NCBI RefSeq assembly: GCF_003730195.1
Contig: NZ_QWGG01000001.1
Location: 682,001-746,000 of the forward strand
Origin: Halosimplex salinum
GTDB taxonomy: Archaea; Halobacteriota; Halobacteria; Halobacteriales; Haloarculaceae
Direction of reading: 5' to 3'
Length of the DNA stretch: 64,000 nt
Positions 31,868 through 39,208 of the stretch are shown in pieces. Both the position numbers and the translations under genes were made by a program. Each line of letters starts with the position of its first letter. Within the stretch, counting starts at the first letter, position 1. The notes under the pieces were generated by a model, which was given only the letters and a program-made list of their open reading frames with translations, ran no database searches and was not told the origin of the DNA.

Positions 31868-32559
31868 GCGACGCGAGCGTCGATGGGGAATCGGTCGTCG
31901 ACTTCGCCGTCGTCGGAACGGACACGGGCGTCGGCAAGACCGTCGTGACCGCCGGACTGGTCGGCTGGCTCCGCGCGGCGGGCGTCGACGCTCGCGCCGT
32001 CAAACCCGCCCAGACCGGCTATCCGCCGGACGACGACGCCGGCTTCGTCGCCGACGCCTGCGGGACCGGGGACGCCGCGACCTGTCTCGAACGCCTCGAA
32101 CCGCCGCTCGCACCCGCTGTCGCCGCCGACCGCGAGGGCGTCGACCTCTCGTACGACGATATCCTCGCGGGCTGTAAGCGCGAACTCGCGGACGCTGCCG
32201 TCGGCGTCGTCGAGGGGATCGGTGGCCTCCGCGTGCCGTTGACCGACGATACCGAGGTCGTCGACCTCGTCGCGGATCTGGACGTTCCCGCGCTCGTCGT
32301 CGCTCGCTCGGGATTAGGCACGCTCAACCACTCCGCGTTGACGGTCGAGGCGCTCGAACGGCGGGGCTGTCGCGTCCACGGCGTCCTCCTGAACCAGTAC
32401 GAGGGGGCCTCGACCGCGGAGCGGACGAACCCGGAGACGCTCGCGGCGATGACGGACCTCCCCGTATGGACGCTCCCGACGCTGTCGCTCGCCGAACCGG
32501 TCGAGGCCGTCGACGGCGTCCGTGAAAAACTTCCGGCGCGCGTGTTCCCGGGCGACTAA
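31864..32559 (+). CDS. bioD: dethiobiotin synthetase BioD
   Basis: A 231-residue P-loop enzyme that closes the ureido ring of dethiobiotin from diaminopelargonate, CO2 and ATP. The nucleotide loop is GTDTGVGKT (residues 18-26). Further family features are AVKPAQTGYPPDDDAGFVADACG and VVEGIGGLRVPLTDD. It starts with GTG inside the bioF stop codon (four-base overlap), which implies translational coupling. A much longer in-frame extension to 31300 runs through bioF and is spurious. It is the last gene of the biotin cluster. Confidence 0.93.
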   Translation: MSDASVDGESVVDFAVVGTDTGVGKTVVTAGLVGWLRAAGVDARAVKPAQTGYPPDDDAGFVADACGTGDAATCLERLEPPLAPAVAADREGVDLSYDDILAGCKRELADAAVGVVEGIGGLRVPLTDDTEVVDLVADLDVPALVVARSGLGTLNHSALTVEALERRGCRVHGVLLNQYEGASTAERTNPETLAAMTDLPVWTLPTLSLAEPVEAVDGVREKLPARVFPGD

Positions 32560-32685
32560 CGGGCGCTGTGGAGGGGTTCCGGCGACTCACGCCGTGCGAA
32601 GGGGAACGGTGGGGCGGGATGCCCCAGTGTGTGACACTACGGAGCCGGCTGGCTCCATCGGAAACGAAGGTTCCGGTAGTATTAA

Positions 32686-32700
32686 GTGTGAGCTATCGTT
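32686..32700 (+). promoter_or_regulatory. promoter-like element with no gene after it
   Basis: GTAGTATTAAGTGTG differs at one base from the promoter element at 18156-18170. It lies in the 247-base gap between the convergent bioD and Pta-N-like genes. No coding frame follows on the plus strand, so it may drive a small RNA or be fortuitous. Confidence 0.3.
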
Positions 32701-32774
32701 CGAGCGGTATCAGTCGTAAATATTGGCCGTAGGGCGGCGTTAACGTCGTCCGAAATCGTGGCTCTGTCCGTCCA

Positions 32775-32808
32775 GAATCGCGGAAGCACCGTTTCGCGTC
32801 CGCGATTC
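32775..32808 (-). terminator. 10-bp perfect inverted repeat at the end of the Pta-N-like gene
   Basis: GAATCGCGGA (32775-32784) and TCCGCGATTC (32799-32808) are perfect complements with a 14-base loop. The repeat touches the stop codon of the minus-strand gene. It could be a 3' end hairpin or a stability element for the transcript. Confidence 0.5.
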
Positions 32809-33871
32809 ACTCGGAGTCCGCGAGGAGCGCCTCGACGTCTGCGTGGTCGGAGAGGAGTTCGACCATCCGGTCGACGGTCGCGGCGTCGCGGGTGCGTCCG
32901 GTGCTCAGTATGTCCTCGATCCGGTCGACGGTGACTTTCGTGTCCGACTGGACGAGGAGGACCGGCACGCCGGCCTGTGCCGCGTTCCCGAGGATGGCGC
33001 CGGACGGCCTGAGTCCGCCGGTGAGGACGATACACTCGATCCCGGGCGCCTCGAGGGCGGCCGCCTGGATCTCCGAGCGGTCGCCGCCGGTGACCATGGC
33101 GGCGTTGCGGAGCCTGCGGAAGTGCCGGAGCGCCGCGTCGCTCCCCATCGCGCCGACGGCGAAGCGCTCGACGAAGCCGTCGGTGTCCGACTCGGGGTTC
33201 AGCACGTCGGCGCCCAGCGCGTCGGCCAGGTCGCCGACCGTGATGCCCGCGAGTTCCTGCACCCGCGGGACCACGCCCAGGACGGGGATGTCACGCGACT
33301 CCAGGAACGGGACCACGTCGGTGTTCAGCGAGTCGAAGTTCCCGTCGGCGACGGCGTTGAACACCACGCCCGCGAGGTGGCCGTCGAACTGCCGGGCGGC
33401 GGCGAGCACCTCGTCCACGTCGGCGGGGTTCGAGTAGCCGGCGACGAGGACCGTCCGCGCGTCGAGCAGTTCCGCAACGTCCGGGTCGGTCAGGTCGACG
33501 ATGCCCCCGGTCGTCAGGCGACCGCCGCCCTCGACGACGACGAGGTCGTACCGCTCGGCCAGCGCCTCGAAGTGCTCGCGAACCCGCTGCTGGACCTCCG
33601 CACCGCGGTCGCCGCGGATGGCCTCCTCGACGAACGCAGGCGAGTACACCACCGGCTCGAGTTCCGACAGATCGTCGTCGATGCCGAGGATCTCCTTCGC
33701 CAGGAGCGGGTCCTCGTCGCGGGTCTTGCCGACGGGGCTCTGCAGTCGGGTCCCCTTCGGTTTGAAGTAGCCGACGTCGAGGTCGTTCTCCTGCGCGAGT
33801 TTCGCGACGGCGATCGCGATGGCTGTCTTGCCGGTGCCTTCTCCGGTGGACGTGACGAATATGGGTTTCAT
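32807..33871 (-). CDS. phosphotransacetylase-N-terminal-like P-loop protein (BioD-like ATPase plus DRTGG domain)
   Basis: A 354-residue protein. Residues 1-215 form a dethiobiotin-synthetase-like P-loop domain (STGEGTGKTAIA, VVVEGGGRLTTGGIVDL, VLVAGYSNPADVDEVL). Residues 215-330 form a DRTGG domain (AMVTGGDRSEIQAAAL, IECIVLTGGLRPSGAIL, LLVQSDTKVTVDRIED). The pair is the regulatory half of long bacterial phosphotransacetylases, here without the catalytic Pta domain. It overlaps the ADP-forming acetate-CoA ligase gene by four bases (ATGA), so it may sense or regulate acetyl-CoA/acetate flux. It has no relation to biotin synthesis despite the fold. Confidence 0.85.
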   Translation of the reverse strand: MKPIFVTSTGEGTGKTAIAIAVAKLAQENDLDVGYFKPKGTRLQSPVGKTRDEDPLLAKEILGIDDDLSELEPVVYSPAFVEEAIRGDRGAEVQQRVREHFEALAERYDLVVVEGGGRLTTGGIVDLTDPDVAELLDARTVLVAGYSNPADVDEVLAAARQFDGHLAGVVFNAVADGNFDSLNTDVVPFLESRDIPVLGVVPRVQELAGITVGDLADALGADVLNPESDTDGFVERFAVGAMGSDAALRHFRRLRNAAMVTGGDRSEIQAAALEAPGIECIVLTGGLRPSGAILGNAAQAGVPVLLVQSDTKVTVDRIEDILSTGRTRDAATVDRMVELLSDHADVEALLADSE

Positions 33872-35970
33872 AGTTCCTCCTGGTCGATGGTGAGTCGGAC
33901 GTCGACGGCCTGGACGCCGTCGGGCGTCGCGACGAGCGGGTTGATGTCTAACTCGACGATAGCCGGGAAGTCGGTGACGAGCTGTGAGAGTCGCTGGATC
34001 GTCTCCACGACGCCGTCTTCGTCGACGGGGTCGCGGCCGCGAGCGCCCCGCAACAGCGGCGCGGCGTCGATCTCGGTGAGCATCTCACGGGCCGACGGTT
34101 CGCTGACCGGCGCGACGCGGACGGTCGTGTCCTCCAGCACCTCGACGAAGATGCCGCCGAGGCCGAAGAGGACGAGCGGGCCGAAGCCGGGGTCGCGGTT
34201 CATCCCGGCGATGGTCTCGACGGCGCTGTCCATGTCGAGCATCTCCTGGACCTGCACGCCGAGGACCGTCGCGTCGGGCTGGTAGTTGCGCGCCCGGGTC
34301 ACGAGGTCCTCGTAGGTGTCGGCGACGTCCTCCGGCGACACGCCGACCGCGACCCCGCCGATGTCGGACTTGTGGAGGATGTCCGGGCTGACGATCTTCA
34401 TGACAACCTCGCCGTCACCTGCGATCCGGTCCGCCGCCTCCACCGCGTCGGCGCGACTGTCGACGATCTCGGCGTCCGGCGTCGGGATACCGTAGGCGTC
34501 GAGCAGGCCCATCGCCTCGACGCCGAGGCGGTTCGAGTTCCGGCGGTCCGCGGCTTCGAGGATCCCGCGGGCGGCGTCGCGGTCCACGTCGAACGTCTCC
34601 GGTTCGGTGTACTCGCGGCGACTGATCTCGCGGTACTCGCGGAGCGCGTCGAGGCTTCGGACCGCTCGCGCGGGGTCGAAGAACGTCGGGATGCCGGCGG
34701 TCGAGAGCGTGTCGTTCGCGCTGCGGGCGGAGGACCCGCCCATCAGCGTCGCGGCGACGGGCATCTCGTACTCGGCCTGCAGGTCGACGACCGCCTCGGC
34801 GAGCGCGTCGTACGAGAGCGTCGCCGTCGGGCAGGCGACGACGACGGCGGCGCCGACGTTCGGGTCCGCGAGCGCGACGTCCAGCGCGTCCTCGAAGCGC
34901 TCGACGGGCGCGTCCCCGATAATGTCCACCGGGTTGTAGACGTTCGCCTCGTCGGGGAGCGCCGCCCGGAACGCCTCGACCGTCTCGTCGGTGAACGAGG
35001 CCAGCGAGAGGTCCGAGTCGCCGACGGCGTCCGTCGTCATCACGCCCGGGCCGCCGGCGTTGGTGACGATGGCGACGCCGTCCTGCTCGGGGAGCGGCTG
35101 TCCGGCGAGGATGCTCCCGAAGTCGAAGAGGTCCTGGACGGACTCGACGCGGAGGACGCCGGCCTGGTCGAGCGCCGCCTCGTAGGCCCGCTCGGAACCC
35201 GCGATGGCGCCCGTGTGCGAGGCCGCGGCCGACGCCCCCGCCTCCGTTCGGCCGGACTTGACGACCACGATGGGCGTCTCCCGGCTGACCTCGCGGGCGG
35301 CCTCGACGAACGCTCGGCCGTCGACGACGTCCTCGAGGTAGCCCAGGATGACGTCGGTGTCGGGGTCCTCGCCCCACTCGGCGACGAAGTCGCTCTCGTC
35401 GAGGACGGCCTTGTTGCCCAGCGAGACGACGTTGTGGAAGCCGAGGTTGCGGTCGTTGGCCCAGTCGACGACGGCGGTGACGAACGCGCCCGACTGGCTC
35501 ATGAAGGAGATCGACCCCTCCTGCGGGCTCTCGGGGCCGAACGTCGCGTTCATGCCGACGCCGGTGTTCACGATACCGAGGCTGTTGGGACCGACGAGGT
35601 TGAGGTCGTGCTCGGCGGCGATCTCGCGGAGTTCCCGCTCGCGAGAGGCGCCCTCGCTCCCGGACTCGCCGAAGCCCGCCGTGATGACCACGACGTTCTG
35701 GACGCCGGCCTCGGCGGCCTCCCGGATGGCGTCGATGACGATGGACGGCGGGACGACGACGACCGCCGCGTCCACGTCGGGGACCGCCCCGACGCTGTCG
35801 TGTGACTCCAGACCCAGCACCTCGTCTTTCGTGGGGTTGACGGCGACGACGTCCCCCTCGAAGCCGTCGAGGAGGTTCGCCGTGATCGCCCGGCCGACAG
35901 ATCCCTCGCGATCCGTCGCGCCCACGACGGCGATCCGATCGGGGCTGAAGAGTGTTGCTAACTGGCCCAT
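33868..35970 (-). CDS. acetate-CoA ligase (ADP-forming), fused alpha and beta chains
   Basis: A 700-residue enzyme that converts acetyl-CoA (or another acyl-CoA), ADP and phosphate into acid, CoA and ATP. The alpha part has a CoA-binding Rossmann domain (IAVVGATDREGSVGRAI), VGPNSLGIVN, SQSGAFVTAVVDWA and the phospho-histidine His252 in AASHTGAIAGSE. The beta part is an ATP-grasp unit (GIPTPDAEIV, VVMKIVSPDILHKSDIGGVAVGV, PLVLFGLGGIFVEVLED). In haloarchaea this enzyme makes acetate from excess sugar-derived acetyl-CoA. It shares a transcript with the Pta-N-like protein. CTTTATAAGC is centred 30 bases upstream. Confidence 0.93.
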   Translation of the reverse strand: MGQLATLFSPDRIAVVGATDREGSVGRAITANLLDGFEGDVVAVNPTKDEVLGLESHDSVGAVPDVDAAVVVVPPSIVIDAIREAAEAGVQNVVVITAGFGESGSEGASRERELREIAAEHDLNLVGPNSLGIVNTGVGMNATFGPESPQEGSISFMSQSGAFVTAVVDWANDRNLGFHNVVSLGNKAVLDESDFVAEWGEDPDTDVILGYLEDVVDGRAFVEAAREVSRETPIVVVKSGRTEAGASAAASHTGAIAGSERAYEAALDQAGVLRVESVQDLFDFGSILAGQPLPEQDGVAIVTNAGGPGVMTTDAVGDSDLSLASFTDETVEAFRAALPDEANVYNPVDIIGDAPVERFEDALDVALADPNVGAAVVVACPTATLSYDALAEAVVDLQAEYEMPVAATLMGGSSARSANDTLSTAGIPTFFDPARAVRSLDALREYREISRREYTEPETFDVDRDAARGILEAADRRNSNRLGVEAMGLLDAYGIPTPDAEIVDSRADAVEAADRIAGDGEVVMKIVSPDILHKSDIGGVAVGVSPEDVADTYEDLVTRARNYQPDATVLGVQVQEMLDMDSAVETIAGMNRDPGFGPLVLFGLGGIFVEVLEDTTVRVAPVSEPSAREMLTEIDAAPLLRGARGRDPVDEDGVVETIQRLSQLVTDFPAIVELDINPLVATPDGVQAVDVRLTIDQEEL

Positions 35971-35995
35971 CTACTCGTCCGTTCGCCCCGACCGG

Positions 35996-36005
35996 CTTTA
36001 TAAGC
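35996..36005 (-). promoter_or_regulatory. TATA element of the acetate-CoA ligase operon
   Basis: CTTTATAAGC is centred about 30 bases before the minus-strand ATG at 35970. Confidence 0.6.
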
Positions 36006-36084
36006 TGGCCCGGCTTCTCAAACCGCAGGAACGCGGCGGGGTCGACCGCGGTGTCGGTTCGGGTGACTCCCTGCGGCGGACGTC

Positions 36085-36558
36085 TCAGTCCTCGGCCACG
36101 ACCGCAGGGGTCGCGTCGGCGAGTTCCTCGATGCGGTCGGGAGCGACGGGGAACACCGCTTCCGGCGTGCCCGCGGCGGCCCACACCGTCTCGAACTCCC
36201 GGAGCCGTTCGTCGAGGTAGACCGGCACGCTCGTCTCGTGGCAAAAGGGCGGGACGCCCCCGATAGCCCAGCCGAGGGTCGCCTTGATCTCGTCGGCGTC
36301 GGCCATCCCGACCTCGTCGGCCGAGACACCGCGCAGGGCGGCGAGTCTGGACTCGCTCACTCTGTTCGCGCCGCTGGTGACGACGACCACGAGTTCGTCG
36401 GCGACCATCGCGATCGAACTCGCGATCTGTGCCACGTCGCAGCCGATAGCCTCGGCGGCGTCGGCGGCCGTCTTCGTCCCTTCGGGGAACTCGTGGACGT
36501 CCACGTCGACCCCGCGCTCGCTCGCCAGCTCGGTGAACTCCGCGGCCCGCGGATGCAT
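36085..36558 (-). CDS. YbaK/EbsC-family aminoacyl-tRNA deacylase
   Basis: A 157-residue protein of the YbaK/ProX editing family: TKTAADAAEAIGCDVAQIASSIAMV (tRNA-CCA-end site region), VVVTSGANRVSESRLAALRG, ATLGWAIGGVPPFCHETSVPVYLDERL (the G-G-x-P-P core) and FVAAG-like VWAAAGTPEAVFPV. These proteins clear mischarged prolyl-tRNA or related tRNAs in trans. The residue specificity cannot be read here. It is divergent from the gene at 36613, and both seem to use the palindromic TTATAA between them. Confidence 0.88.
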   Translation of the reverse strand: MHPRAAEFTELASERGVDVDVHEFPEGTKTAADAAEAIGCDVAQIASSIAMVADELVVVVTSGANRVSESRLAALRGVSADEVGMADADEIKATLGWAIGGVPPFCHETSVPVYLDERLREFETVWAAAGTPEAVFPVAPDRIEELADATPAVVAED

Positions 36559-36579
36559 GGACTCCGGTACGGTGCCGGA

Positions 36580-36585
36580 TTATAA
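36580..36585. promoter_or_regulatory. palindromic TATA element shared by divergent genes
   Basis: TTATAA is centred about 25 bases before the minus-strand ATG at 36558 and about 30 bases before the plus-strand ATG at 36613. No other AT-rich stretch lies in the 54-base gap, so one element may recruit TBP for both directions. Confidence 0.55.
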
Positions 36586-36612
36586 ATGCGCTGGCCCCGT
36601 CCGTTCGGACGA

Positions 36613-36999
36613 ATGACGAGGGACGAACTCGCGGCGTTCGACGACGCGGTCGTCGACACCGTGGCAGCGGATCACGACCTGTCCGTGGAGCGACTCACCG
36701 ACCTCGTGCGGACCCACCAGTCGAACGTGCGCGCCCTCCCGGGCGTCGAGGACATCGTCTACGAGTGGCGCAACTACTTCCATCAGGACCCGCTGGTCGG
36801 CCGGACCGAGGCCGTGTACTACCTCGCGCTCCCCGAGCACGTGTGGGACGAGTTCGTCGAGGACATGGGCATCGACGAGACCGAACGCGCGGCGCTGCTC
36901 GCGGTGCACGACCGGCAGGCCCGCGCGGCGGACACCGACGCGGGCGTCGAGGTCGCCCGTCTCGACGCCGACGCTGCCCTCGTTTTGTCCCGCCCGTAG
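36613..36999 (+). CDS. conserved-looking helical protein of unknown function
   Basis: A 128-residue acidic protein, MTRDELAAFDDAVVDTVAADHDLSVERLTDLV..., mostly helical. It has the stretch VEDIVYEWRNYFHQDPLVGRTEAVYYLALPEHVWDEFVEDMG, whose W-R-N-Y-F-H-x-D-P and Y-Y-L-A-L-P elements look like a conserved core. No membrane segment, nucleotide loop or metal motif is visible. I do not recognise the family with certainty. It is divergent from the tRNA deacylase gene, with which it seems to share a TATA element. Confidence 0.75.
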   Translation: MTRDELAAFDDAVVDTVAADHDLSVERLTDLVRTHQSNVRALPGVEDIVYEWRNYFHQDPLVGRTEAVYYLALPEHVWDEFVEDMGIDETERAALLAVHDRQARAADTDAGVEVARLDADAALVLSRP

Positions 37000-37095
37000 G
37001 CCGTGTTTCGTCCCGACCGCGCTCCAGCCACCGAACTCGTTCGGCCAGGCGTCTATCCGTCACCAGCGCGAAACGAATGGCGTATTAGAAAATCA

Positions 37096-37115
37096 ATTTT
37101 TGGCTATCCAAAAAT
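37096..37115. promoter_or_regulatory. candidate DtxR-type operator upstream of dpsA
   Basis: ATTTTTGGCTATCCAAAAAT is a perfect palindrome with 8-base arms and a 4-base centre. It lies just upstream of the dpsA TATA element, the position expected for an activator rather than a repressor. It matches the TTTWGG-N4-CCWAAA pattern seen at four other iron-related genes in the window. Confidence 0.6.
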
Positions 37116-37133
37116 ATTCTTTTCGAGTAGGAA

Positions 37134-37141
37134 TCTTTAAG
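37134..37141 (+). promoter_or_regulatory. TATA element of dpsA
   Basis: TCTTTAAG is centred about 31 bases before the ATG. The unusually AT-rich 60 bases before it stand out from the surrounding GC-rich DNA. Confidence 0.6.
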
Positions 37142-37168
37142 GGTCGAGCGGACGAAGTGTAGCGTGTA

Positions 37169-37717
37169 ATGAGCACCCAGAAGCGCGTCCTTCAGGAAGC
37201 CGGTACAGTCGACGAGAACGCCCTCCGCCTCGAAAAGGGGAAGGCCGAACAGATCGTCGACGCGCTGAACACGGACCTGGCGTCGACGTACATGCTGTAC
37301 CACCAGCTCAAGAAGCATCACTGGAACGTCGAGGGCGCGGAGTTCCGCGACCTCCACCTGTTCCTCGGCGACGCCGCCATGGAGGCCGAAGAGGCGACCG
37401 ACATCATCGCGGAGCGCCTGCAGGCGCTCGGCGGGACGCCCGTGTCGAACCCGGTAAACCAGGCCGAGATGGCGACCGTCGAGTTCGAGGGCGACGACGT
37501 GTACGACATCCGCACGTCGCTGGAGAACGACCTCGAGATGTACGGCGAGATCATCGAGAGCCTCCGCGAGCACGTCGAACTCGCGACCGACCTGGGCGAC
37601 CACGCGACGGCGGAGCTCCTCCGCGAGATCCTCGTCCAGACCGAAGAGGACGCCCACCACATCGAACACTACCTCGAGGACGACACGCTGGTCACCGACG
37701 CCGCGATGCAGAACTAA
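37169..37717 (+). CDS. dpsA: DpsA ferritin-like DNA-protection / iron-storage protein
   Basis: A 182-residue four-helix Dps protein that forms a dodecamer, oxidises Fe2+ with peroxide and stores the iron. Ferroxidase residues lie in YMLYHQLKKHHWNVEGAEFRDLHLFLGDAAMEAEEATDIIAER. The last helix contains EILVQTEEDAHHIEHYLEDD. The length and the N-terminal MSTQKRVLQEAG match haloarchaeal DpsA. A perfect palindrome lies upstream of its TATA element, so positive iron control is plausible, as known for IdeR acting on bacterioferritin in mycobacteria. It is convergent with the 60-residue gene, 12 bases apart. Confidence 0.96.
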   Translation: MSTQKRVLQEAGTVDENALRLEKGKAEQIVDALNTDLASTYMLYHQLKKHHWNVEGAEFRDLHLFLGDAAMEAEEATDIIAERLQALGGTPVSNPVNQAEMATVEFEGDDVYDIRTSLENDLEMYGEIIESLREHVELATDLGDHATAELLREILVQTEEDAHHIEHYLEDDTLVTDAAMQN

Positions 37718-37729
37718 CGCGAAGAACGC

Positions 37730-37912
37730 CTATTCTCTGATCTCGACCGTCAGATCGGTCGCGATCCACCCGTCGCCGTTGTCCGATTCGGTGAACACCG
37801 TTCGGGTCTCCGTCGTCGAGTACGCCGAGATGTTCGGACACGCTGCGTCCGGGGCCGCGTCCGCCCCGTCCTGCGCTTCCGCGCGGGTTCCCGACTCGTC
37901 CGTTGCTTCCAT
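37730..37912 (-). CDS. 60-residue protein under a perfect iron-type operator
   Basis: A very small acidic protein, MEATDESGTRAEAQDG then a core ACPNISAYSTTETRTVFTESDNGDGWIATDLTVEIRE. The core would fit a short beta-hairpin or mini-domain with one Cys and a W-I-A-T-D motif. I do not recognise the family; small haloarchaeal proteins of this shape exist. Its reality is supported by normal codon use, the palindrome at 37920-37935 and an AT-rich TTATTCC about 27 bases upstream. It is convergent with dpsA. Iron-regulated expression is inferred. Confidence 0.65.
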   Translation of the reverse strand: MEATDESGTRAEAQDGADAAPDAACPNISAYSTTETRTVFTESDNGDGWIATDLTVEIRE

Positions 37913-37919
37913 ACCCGGG

Positions 37920-37935
37920 TTTAGGCGAACCTAAA
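37920..37935. promoter_or_regulatory. DtxR-type operator before the 60-residue gene
   Basis: TTTAGGCGAACCTAAA has perfect 6-base arms and a 4-base centre. It sits between the TATA-like TTATTCC (37937-37943, minus strand) and the start codon at 37912, the position of a repressor site. Confidence 0.7.
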
Positions 37936-38053
37936 GGAATAAGGGTTGCGGTCGTTCCCGGCGTTCGCCAGCGCGGTCGAACACGTCGGTCCGTCTCGCG
38001 GCACGTCTATCCGAGTCCCGGGGATTGAAGAGGCAACTCGCGTAGACCACAGC

Positions 38054-39151
38054 ATGAACTCGCTGTCTGTCGGTATCGTCGGGTGCGGCAACATCAGTGA
38101 TCGCTACCTCGACGCCGACGCCGTCTTCGACGCCTTCGATCTGGTCGCGTGTGCGGACCTGGACATGGAGCGTGCGCGGGCGACGGCCGAGGAACACGGT
38201 ATCGAGGCGATGGAAGTCGACGAACTGCTCGCCGACGAGTCCGTCGACGCGGTGGTCAACCTGACGCCGCCCAGCGTCCACGCGGCGGTCATCACGGACG
38301 CGCTCGAAGCGGGCAACCACGTCTACACCGAGAAACCGTTCGCCACGACCGTCGCCGAGGCCGACGCGATCCGCGCCGCGGCCGACGATGCGGGCCTGCT
38401 CGTCGGCTCGGCCCCGGACACGTTCCTCGGGGCGGGGCTCCAGACCGCGCGCGAGGTGATCGACTCCGGTCGGATCGGCGACCCGGTGGGCGCGACGGCC
38501 CACTGGACGTCGCCCGGTCACGAGCTCTGGCATCCGAACCCGGACATCTACTACCAGGAGGGCGGCGGTCCGCTGTTCGATATGGGGCCGTACTACGTCA
38601 CCGCGCTCGTCTTCCTCCTCGGGAGCGCCGAGCGGGTGGCCGGTTCCGTCTCCCGGCCGCACGACACCCGAACGATCGAGAGCGACCCCCGGAAGGGCGA
38701 GGAGATCGACGTGCAGGTGCCGACCCACGAGGCCGGTATCGTCGACTTCGCGAACGGCGCGACGGCGAACCTGCTGATGAGCTTCGACGTCGAGGCGTCG
38801 ACGCTCCCGACCCCGGCGTTCGAGATCTACGGCACCGAGGGGACGCTCAGCCTGCCGGACCCGAACCACTTCGAGGGCCCCGTCCGCGTGCGGAGCCACG
38901 ACGACGAGTCCTGGGAGACGATCCCGCTGACCCACGAGTACACCGACGGGCGCGGCGCGGGTCTCGCCGACCTGGCCTACGCGGTCCGCGGCGACTGGGA
39001 ACACCGGACGAGCGGCGCGCTCGCCGGCCACGTCCTCGAAGTGATGGACGCGGTGCGCACCTCCTCGGAAGAGAGCGCGTTCGCGACGATCGACTCGGAC
39101 CCCGGTCGGCCCGCGCCGCTCCCGCAGTCGTTCCCCGACATCGAGGACTGA
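38054..39151 (+). CDS. Gfo/Idh/MocA-family oxidoreductase
   Basis: A 365-residue NAD(P)-dependent sugar-type dehydrogenase. The Rossmann start is SVGIVGCGNISDRYL. The family catalytic block is EAGNHVYTEKPFATTVAEAD (E-K-P), and the C-terminal substrate domain has GGGPLFDMGPYYVTALVFLLG. The family oxidises or reduces sugars, inositols or related compounds; this substrate is unknown. The start at MNSLSVG is 119 bases past the iron-type palindrome and is not obviously controlled by it. The next gene is a separate coiled-coil protein. Confidence 0.88.
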   Translation: MNSLSVGIVGCGNISDRYLDADAVFDAFDLVACADLDMERARATAEEHGIEAMEVDELLADESVDAVVNLTPPSVHAAVITDALEAGNHVYTEKPFATTVAEADAIRAAADDAGLLVGSAPDTFLGAGLQTAREVIDSGRIGDPVGATAHWTSPGHELWHPNPDIYYQEGGGPLFDMGPYYVTALVFLLGSAERVAGSVSRPHDTRTIESDPRKGEEIDVQVPTHEAGIVDFANGATANLLMSFDVEASTLPTPAFEIYGTEGTLSLPDPNHFEGPVRVRSHDDESWETIPLTHEYTDGRGAGLADLAYAVRGDWEHRTSGALAGHVLEVMDAVRTSSEESAFATIDSDPGRPAPLPQSFPDIED

Positions 39152-39179
39152 CCGGCCGACCTCCTGTCAGTAGTGAACG

Positions 39180-39184
39180 TTTTT
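39180..39184 (+). promoter_or_regulatory. TATA element of the coiled-coil gene
   Basis: A TTTTT run is centred 27 bases before the ATG at 39209. Confidence 0.45.
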
Positions 39185-39208
39185 CCGTCCGCGCGCGAAG
39201 GACGAGAC

